Source of the DNA: Calditrichia bacterium
Lineage (GTDB): Bacteria; Calditrichota; Calditrichia; RBG-13-44-9; J075
Length of the DNA stretch: 10,899 bases
Reading direction: 5' to 3'
Assembly (NCBI GenBank): GCA_020635015.1
Contig: JACKAP010000037.1
Location: 1-10,899 of the forward strand
In this document: positions 7,198 through 10,899 of the stretch, piece by piece
How positions within the stretch are numbered: position 1 is the stretch's first letter
Layout of the letters: every line of letters starts with the position of its first letter
Notes under the pieces: generated by a model
What the model was told of the DNA's origin: nothing
Seen by the model: the letters and a program-made list of their open reading frames with translations, nothing else
Databases searched by the model: none
Made by a program: the position numbers and the translations under genes

Positions 7198-7980
7198 ATG
7201 AAAAATTTGACCATTCTGACGATCTGTTTTTGCCTGATCGCTGCGCTGACCCTGCCGGGCTACAGCGCCGATCCGCAAGGCAAGAAAAAGAAGAAACGCT
7301 CCAACGTGGTGATCATAGATGATGAACACACCGGTGACATTGTGATTGACATGAAAGAGCTCAACAAGGCGATGGAGGAGCTGGAAGTTGAGTTGGAAAA
7401 CCTCGACCTGAATATCGATCTGAGCGATCTGGATGACTTGCAAGCCGATCTCGATGAACTGCATCTGGACGACCTGGATTTTGATTTCCGCGGCCTGGAA
7501 AACTTCCACGTGTCGATCCCCCCGATCAATGTCAATATTCCGCCGATTCCCCCCATTCCGGCCATCGACGTGCAGATCCCGGATATTGACGTGCACATTC
7601 CGGATTTCGATTTCGACGGCATGAATTTCAATTTCAACCGGCATTGGGATTACCATGCGCCGGGCATGTTTAAGAACTTGACCGAGCAGGAAGAACTGCG
7701 CCTGGAGGCGTTGCGTTCGGTGGTGCGCAAAGGCAGCGACCGCGAAGCATTGGCGGCTCTGGAAAAAGTGTTAAAGGGAGACGACAGCCCGGCGTTGCGC
7801 TACGAGGCGGTGCGGCAATTGGAGCATTTTACGGACGAGGAAGCGGCCATCAAACTGCTGGGTGATGCCGCCAAAAACGATTCCCACGTCAAAGTGCGCA
7901 AGAAAGCCATCCAGGTCCTGGGGCGCAGCGGCGATCCCCGGGCGGTGGAGATTTTGGAAGAAGTGATTCGGGAGAACTGA
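7198..7980 (+). CDS. Exported Asp/Leu-rich, Ile-Pro-rich protein with C-terminal HEAT repeats
   Basis: A 260-residue protein of unrecognised overall family. Residues 1-24 are a signal peptide (ILTICFCLIAALTLPGYSA), followed by a basic KKKKKR patch at 29-34. About 54-68 is a Glu/Leu helix. Residues 70-97 hold eleven Asp alternating with Leu or Phe (DLSDLDDLQADLDELHLDDL). Residues 107-138 are a string of Ile-Pro and Ile-Asp units (IPPINVNIPP, IPDIDVHIPD), then FNFN-like residues to 147. From about 163 to the end come two to three HEAT repeats (VRKKAIQVLGRSGDPRAVEIL). GGAGGA at 7185-7190, seven bases from the ATG, fixes the start. It lies 33 bases behind the DUF5916 gene and shares the HEAT theme with the two genes before that, so a role at the outer membrane with the barrel is plausible but inferred. 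The acidic segment could bind cations. Confidence 0.8.
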   Translation: MKNLTILTICFCLIAALTLPGYSADPQGKKKKKRSNVVIIDDEHTGDIVIDMKELNKAMEELEVELENLDLNIDLSDLDDLQADLDELHLDDLDFDFRGLENFHVSIPPINVNIPPIPPIPAIDVQIPDIDVHIPDFDFDGMNFNFNRHWDYHAPGMFKNLTEQEELRLEALRSVVRKGSDREALAALEKVLKGDDSPALRYEAVRQLEHFTDEEAAIKLLGDAAKNDSHVKVRKKAIQVLGRSGDPRAVEILEEVIREN

Positions 7981-8027
7981 GGGCAGAGGGCAGAGGGCAG
8001 AGGGCAGAGGGCAGAGGGCAGAGGGCA
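7979..8027 (+). repeat. GGGCAGA heptamer array at the stop codon, G-quadruplex-capable
   Basis: Six perfect GGGCAGA units (7981-8022) plus a partial seventh begin directly after the stop codon; the GA of the TGA stop fits the repeat phase. Seven GGG runs separated by four bases satisfy the usual G-quadruplex pattern on the coding strand and in the mRNA 3' end. It lies about 54 bases before the intrinsic terminator. Confidence 0.95.
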
Positions 8028-8080
8028 AATTTGTGCGTTTGGCCCATTTGAGCAAGTGATAAAATAATTTGATTTTTTTG

Positions 8081-8114
8081 AAAGCCGGGTTGATATTTTG
8101 ACCCGGCTTTTTTT
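8081..8114 (+). terminator. Intrinsic (Rho-independent) terminator
   Basis: AAAGCCGGGT (8081-8090) pairs perfectly with ACCCGGCTTT (8101-8110) around a 10-base loop, and the stem runs straight into a T-run ending at 8114. It closes the DUF5916 and HEAT-tail operon. There is no matching T-run for the minus strand, so it appears one-directional. Confidence 0.93.
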
Positions 8115-8118
8115 GCCT

Positions 8119-8253
8119 TCTCGTTCGACGCTCCGCGTCGAATGCCAGTTGTGACGCTCTGCGTCACAACACTTCCGAATTGTATAACAAATATTTGAAC
8201 CGATACGACGCGGAGCGTCGGGAATTGCATTCGACGCAGAGCGTCGAACGAGA
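8119..8253. repeat. REP-like cluster of four GACGC palindromes
   Basis: Four hairpins share the core GACGC-NNN-GCGTC: 8124-8142 (centre TCC), 8148-8170 (centre TCT, ten-base perfect arms), 8206-8220 (centre GGA) and 8230-8248 (centre AGA). The centres show that the first two are in one orientation and the last two in the other. The outer units, 8119-8145 and 8227-8253, are 27-base inverted copies with one mismatch. The layout matches bacterial interspersed mosaic elements built from REP sequences; no RAYT transposase gene is in the window. Confidence 0.88.
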
Positions 8254-8334
8254 CGATAAAATCGCCGCGCCAAATTTTTCCCCCATTTCCCCCAAAACAT
8301 GCTTAAATTCCCCAACGCTGTACAACAAGCAGTG

Positions 8335-8366
8335 TAACCATTTAACCATTTAACAATGTAACAGTT
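8335..8366 (+). repeat. Octamer repeat abutting the cca start codon
   Basis: Four 8-base units, TAACCATT, TAACCATT, TAACAATG and TAACAGTT, end one base before the cca ATG. They fill the place where a Shine-Dalgarno sequence would be expected, and none is visible. Confidence 0.75.
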
Positions 8367-8367
8367 T

Positions 8368-9714
8368 ATGTTCGAACAAGCCCGACAAATCGCCGACAAA
8401 CTCCGCCGGGCCGGGGCGCGCGACTGCCTGATGGTGGGCGGATATGTGCGCGACCGCCTGATGGGCATCGACAGCAAGGATATCGACCTTGAGGTATACG
8501 GGCTGAGCTACCGGCAAATTGTCAACGCGTTGCGGGATCTCCGGGTCGACCTGGTGGGAAAATCCTTCGGCATTCTGAAGATCGGCCCCCATATCGACGT
8601 CAGCATCCCCCGGCGGGAACGCAAACAGGGGGCCGGGCACCGGGCGTTTGCCATCGAGCCGGACCCGGATATGACCTACCGGGAAGCCGCCTCCCGGCGC
8701 GATTTCACCATCAACAGCATCGCGATGGATTTTGAAGGCCGGATCATCGATCCGTATGACGGACAGGGCGATATCCGCCGCAAGCTGCTTCGCGCTACCT
8801 CGGCCGCCTTTAAGGAAGACCCCCTGCGGGTGCTGCGTGGGATGCAGTTTGCTTCCCGGCTGGGTTTTGAGATGGCGGCGGACACGGTGCAGATGTGCCG
8901 GGAGATCTCCGGCGAGTTTGCCGACCTCTCCAGAGAGCGCATCTATGATGAATGGGCCAAATGGACCCGGGGCGATTATCCGGCGAAAGGACTGTCCCTG
9001 CTGCAGGACACCGGCTGGCTAGATCATTTTCCGGCGCTGGCAAACATGGCCGGCACCCCGCAGGATCCGGTCTGGCATCCGGAAGGAGACGTGTTTGTGC
9101 ATACCGCCCTGGTCTGTGACGCCGCCGCGAAAATCGCCAACCGGCGCGGTTTCTCTCCCGAGGAACGCCTGCAGCTGATGTTTGCCGCCCTGCTCCATGA
9201 CGCCGGGAAAGCGGTCACGACAGAGAAAAATGCGCAGGGACGCTGGGTGTCGCCGGGGCATGCCGGGGAAGGGGTGCCGATCGCCCGGCGGTTTTTAAGA
9301 GCGCTGGGAGCACCCGGGCGGATCATCGATACGGTGCCGCCGCTGGTGGCAGAACATATGGTGCATATCAGCCTACCGGCGGATCAGGAGCCTGGCATCC
9401 GCCTGATCCGCCGCCTGGCCAACCGCCTGACGCCGGCTAATATCCGCCTGTGGGCGGCGCTCTGCGAGGCCGATTACAGCGGTCGCCCGCCGTTGCCAGC
9501 GGGCAATCCGGTCGCCCACTGGGAAGAAGTGGCGCAACAGCAGGAGGTGGAAAATACCCGTCCCGGCCCGCTGCTGCTGGGCCGGCACCTGATCGACCGG
9601 GGCATAGCGCCCGGCCCGGAAATGGGTCGCCTCCTCAAAGCCGCCTACGAAGCCCAGCTTGACGGAGCGTTCGATGATCTTGAGGGGGCACTGGCGTGGC
9701 TTAATCAACAGTAG
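8368..9714 (+). CDS. cca: CCA-adding tRNA nucleotidyltransferase with HD domain
   Basis: Adds or repairs the 3' CCA tail of tRNA in the cytoplasm, an essential step in tRNA maturation. The protein has 448 residues. The class II nucleotidyltransferase head shows GGYVRD at 24-29, the metal-binding pair D38 and D40 (KDIDLEV), RRDFTINSIA at 110-119 and EDPLRVLRG at 150-158, followed by the SRERIYDEW helix. An HD phosphohydrolase domain follows (WHPEGDVFVH with H245, then LLHDAGK with H277 and D278), as in E. coli Cca. The C-terminus carries a GPLLLGRHLIDRGIAPGPEMG segment seen in many family members. A poly(A) polymerase reading is possible by sequence but less likely with the HD domain. The ATG at 8368 has no Shine-Dalgarno sequence; the next in-frame ATG, codon 22, would be too close to GGYVRD, so this start is kept. 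It lies behind a terminator and is probably transcribed independently. Confidence 0.9.
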   Translation: MFEQARQIADKLRRAGARDCLMVGGYVRDRLMGIDSKDIDLEVYGLSYRQIVNALRDLRVDLVGKSFGILKIGPHIDVSIPRRERKQGAGHRAFAIEPDPDMTYREAASRRDFTINSIAMDFEGRIIDPYDGQGDIRRKLLRATSAAFKEDPLRVLRGMQFASRLGFEMAADTVQMCREISGEFADLSRERIYDEWAKWTRGDYPAKGLSLLQDTGWLDHFPALANMAGTPQDPVWHPEGDVFVHTALVCDAAAKIANRRGFSPEERLQLMFAALLHDAGKAVTTEKNAQGRWVSPGHAGEGVPIARRFLRALGAPGRIIDTVPPLVAEHMVHISLPADQEPGIRLIRRLANRLTPANIRLWAALCEADYSGRPPLPAGNPVAHWEEVAQQQEVENTRPGPLLLGRHLIDRGIAPGPEMGRLLKAAYEAQLDGAFDDLEGALAWLNQQ

Positions 9715-9846
9715 AGATGAATAAATACTTCTTTTTGAGTCCACGGATTACTTGGCGCGGCCTGCGGCCGCAACCAAATGGTAAATGATTATTGCTCAAT
9801 GGTAAATGCTCATTGTAAAACACTTTGTCGCACCACATCTCTTTTA

Positions 9847-9893
9847 CCCATTAACCCATCAACCCATCAACCCATCAACCCATTAACCCATAA
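9847..9893. repeat. CCCATCAA octamer tandem array
   Basis: Nearly six units: CCCATTAA, three CCCATCAA, CCCATTAA and a truncated CCCATAA. The complementary strand has six GGG runs spaced five bases apart, so it could form a G-quadruplex. The unit matches those in the inverted repeat at 4597-4700. Confidence 0.92.
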
Positions 9894-9919
9894 TCCGTGT
9901 CAATCCGTGTAATCCGTGG
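9892..9919. repeat. AATCCGTGT nonamer repeats
   Basis: Three units in a row: AATCCGTGT at 9892-9900, AATCCGTGT at 9902-9910 and AATCCGTGG at 9911-9919. They directly follow the octamer array. A further partial unit (ATCCGTAAT) lies near 9935. Confidence 0.85.
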
Positions 9920-9946
9920 ACAGGTAGTTCATTGATCCGTAATAAT

Positions 9947-9984
9947 ATCTGCGAAAATCTGTCAAATCTGCGGAATCTGCGTGC
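9947..9984 (-). repeat. Inverted copy of the CAGATTT-type repeat block
   Basis: Read on the minus strand this block starts GCACGCAGATT and contains GCAGATTTGACAGATTTT, matching the block at 683-721 apart from one gap and a few substitutions. Units are about 10 bases (ATCTGCGAAA, ATCTGTCAA, ATCTGCGGA, ATCTGCGTGC). Confidence 0.75.
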
Positions 9985-10014
9985 AATCAGACCGATTTCC
10001 GGATTTAAATTGTT

Positions 10015-10043
10015 TTGATATACCGCTGGAATAATATTATTAT
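10015..10043 (+). promoter_or_regulatory. Candidate housekeeping promoter for the HtrA-like gene
   Basis: TTGATA (10015-10020) and TATTAT (10038-10043) are separated by 17 bases, each one base from the sigma-70 consensus. It lies 56 bases upstream of the ATG in an A/T-rich stretch. An overlapping alternative is TTGTTT (10010-10015) with TAATAT (10032-10037), spacing 16. Confidence 0.45.
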
Positions 10044-10099
10044 TCATATTCAACTCGTCAGATTGGCATCGCATTGCAGACCAAATCGGAGGATCCACC

Positions 10100-10899
10100 A
10101 TGTATCAACCTAAGCTCCTTTTAACCATTTTTTGTCTCTGGCTGCTGGCCGCCGTATCTCTCAACGCGCAAACCGAGGCGCAAAAAAAAGCCATGGCCTC
10201 CCTAGGCAGCCTGAGCAATGCCTTCGAGGCGCTATCGGAGTATATCGCCCCGGCGACGGTGCAAATCTTTACCAAGGGGTACGGTTTTGGCGACGGCCAG
10301 ACCACTGCCAGCATCATCGCCCTGCAGCGCAGCGGCGGTTCCGGGGTGATTGTGGATCCCGACGGCTACATCGTTACCAACTACCACGTGGTGGAGGATG
10401 CGGATCAGGTGCAGGTGTTGCTCCCCCAGAAAGTTGAGCAGCATCTGAAATCCCGCTCTATCCTGAAGCCCTCCGGCAAAAAAGTCGATGCCGAGATTAT
10501 CGGCGTCGACCGTGAGACCGACCTGGCCGTACTGAAAATTAACGAGACCAATCTGCCCTACCTGGAGTTTGGTGATTCCGATTTTCTCAAACCCGGGCAA
10601 GTGGTGCTGGCGTTCGGTAGTCCTTTAGGACTGGAAAATTCTGTATCGATGGGCGTCATCAGCTCGGTGGCGCGGCAACTGCGTCTGGAAGACCCGATGG
10701 TCTACATCCAGACCGACACGCCGATCAATCCCGGCAACAGCGGCGGCCCGCTAGTGGATACCAACGGCCGGGTGGTGGGTATCAATACCTTCATCCTCAG
10801 CCAGTCTGGAGGCAACGAGGGACTGGGTTTTTCCGTGCCGAGCAACATCGCCAGAAATATTTATCTGCAGATCCGGAGCAACAGCCGGGTGCGGCGGGG
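10100..10899 (+). CDS. HtrA/DegP-family S1C serine protease, 3' end missing
   Basis: A periplasmic protease that degrades or refolds damaged envelope proteins. The window holds the first 266 codons and the frame is open to the right edge. Residues 1-23 form a signal peptide (LLLTIFCLWLLAAVSLNA, cleavage before Q24). The trypsin-like domain runs from about 45, with the triad H96 (IVTNYHVV), D141 (RETDLAVLKI) and S214 in NPGNSGGPL. GSGVIVDPDGY at 81-90 and GLGFSVPSN at 241-249 are further family blocks. Residues 104-131 are a longer loop than in minimal members, comparable to the LA loop region of DegP. PDZ domains, normally one or two, would start beyond the window. GGAGGA at 10088-10093, six bases from the ATG, fixes the start. 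It has its own promoter-like sequence. DegP, DegQ and DegS-like roles cannot be told apart without the C-terminus, so no symbol is given. Confidence 0.93.
   Translation, partial: MYQPKLLLTIFCLWLLAAVSLNAQTEAQKKAMASLGSLSNAFEALSEYIAPATVQIFTKGYGFGDGQTTASIIALQRSGGSGVIVDPDGYIVTNYHVVEDADQVQVLLPQKVEQHLKSRSILKPSGKKVDAEIIGVDRETDLAVLKINETNLPYLEFGDSDFLKPGQVVLAFGSPLGLENSVSMGVISSVARQLRLEDPMVYIQTDTPINPGNSGGPLVDTNGRVVGINTFILSQSGGNEGLGFSVPSNIARNIYLQIRSNSRVRR

Larger units (their letters stand above)
7981..8367. other. 387-base intergenic region composed of repeats and a terminator
   Basis: In order: GGGCAGA array, A/T-rich spacer, intrinsic terminator (8081-8114), REP-like palindrome cluster (8119-8253), A/C-rich spacer without recognisable signal (8254-8334), and an octamer array that touches the cca start. 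Minus-strand open frames here have no support and read through the repeats. Confidence 0.8.
9739..9921. repeat. 183-base segment bounded by 13-base perfect inverted repeats
   Basis: GTCCACGGATTAC at 9739-9751 is the exact reverse complement of GTAATCCGTGGAC at 9909-9921. The inside has a GC hairpin, an octamer array and the start of a nonamer array. There is no coding frame. It could be a small non-autonomous element, but the right arm is also one unit of the AATCCGTGT tandem array, so the pair may simply be dispersed copies of one repeat unit. Confidence 0.55.
9715..10099. other. 385-base intergenic region rich in repeats
   Basis: Holds the inverted-repeat-bounded segment 9739-9921, a GC-rich hairpin GCGGCC-TGC-GGCCGC at 9757-9771, an octamer array, a nonamer array, the CAGATTT-type block and the putative HtrA promoter. 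Stretches 9772-9846 and 10044-10087 show nothing clear apart from two loosely similar ATGGTAAATG copies near 9778 and 9800. Confidence 0.75.

Noticed and set aside
7771..8477. Overlapping minus-strand open frames reading PSALCPL repeats
   Set aside because: They exist because the GGGCAGA array has no stop codons on the minus strand; they overlap the HEAT-tailed gene, the terminator and cca.
9847..9919. Tandem arrays as a CRISPR locus
   Set aside because: Units are 8-9 bases with no unique spacers, and no cas gene is present.

Overview
The window is about 10.9 kb of moderately GC-rich bacterial DNA with seven protein-coding genes, all on the + strand; the last runs off the right edge. The proteins point to a Gram-negative (two-membrane) bacterium: a large outer-membrane beta-barrel protein of the DUF5916 type, several exported HEAT-repeat proteins and an HtrA/DegP-like protease. 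The mix of an ECF sigma factor with a zinc-finger anti-sigma, exported HEAT proteins and a DUF5916 barrel, plus many short intergenic repeats, resembles the FCB side of the tree (Calditrichota/KSB1-like, Zixibacteria-like or related environmental lineages). That placement is inference only; the window has no rRNA or other phylogenetic marker except cca. No tRNA, rRNA, CRISPR array, insertion sequence or transposase gene was found.

Layout. (1) 1-1553: ECF sigma factor and membrane-anchored ZAS-type anti-sigma factor, preceded by a sequence that looks like an autoregulatory ECF promoter. (2) 1811-4581: two exported HEAT-repeat proteins 17 bases apart, probably one transcript; the first carries a TPR-like N-terminus and twelve near-regular 32-residue HEAT repeats. 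(3) 4858-7980: DUF5916 outer-membrane protein with an N-terminal CBM9-like domain, then a small exported protein joining an Asp/Leu-rich segment, an Ile-Pro segment and C-terminal HEAT repeats; an intrinsic terminator at 8081-8114 ends this unit. (4) 8368-9714: CCA-adding tRNA nucleotidyltransferase with an HD domain. (5) 10100-end: N-terminal part of an HtrA-type serine protease with its catalytic triad visible.

The first six genes before cca read like a regulated envelope module: a sigma/anti-sigma switch, periplasmic or surface HEAT scaffolds and an outer-membrane barrel. No direct evidence ties the regulator to the downstream genes beyond order, shared orientation and weak promoter matches.

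The most unusual non-coding feature is the repeat load between genes. Several gaps contain a different 7- or 8-base tandem repeat, often touching a stop or start codon (AAGGATG at 1537-1620, a CCCATCAA-type octamer as an inverted pair at 4597-4700, GGGCAGA at 7979-8027, TAACCATT at 8335-8366, CCCATCAA at 9847-9893). There are also dispersed hairpin elements (1660-1734; a four-palindrome REP-like cluster at 8119-8253) and a CAGATTT-type repeat present in opposite orientations near both ends of the window.
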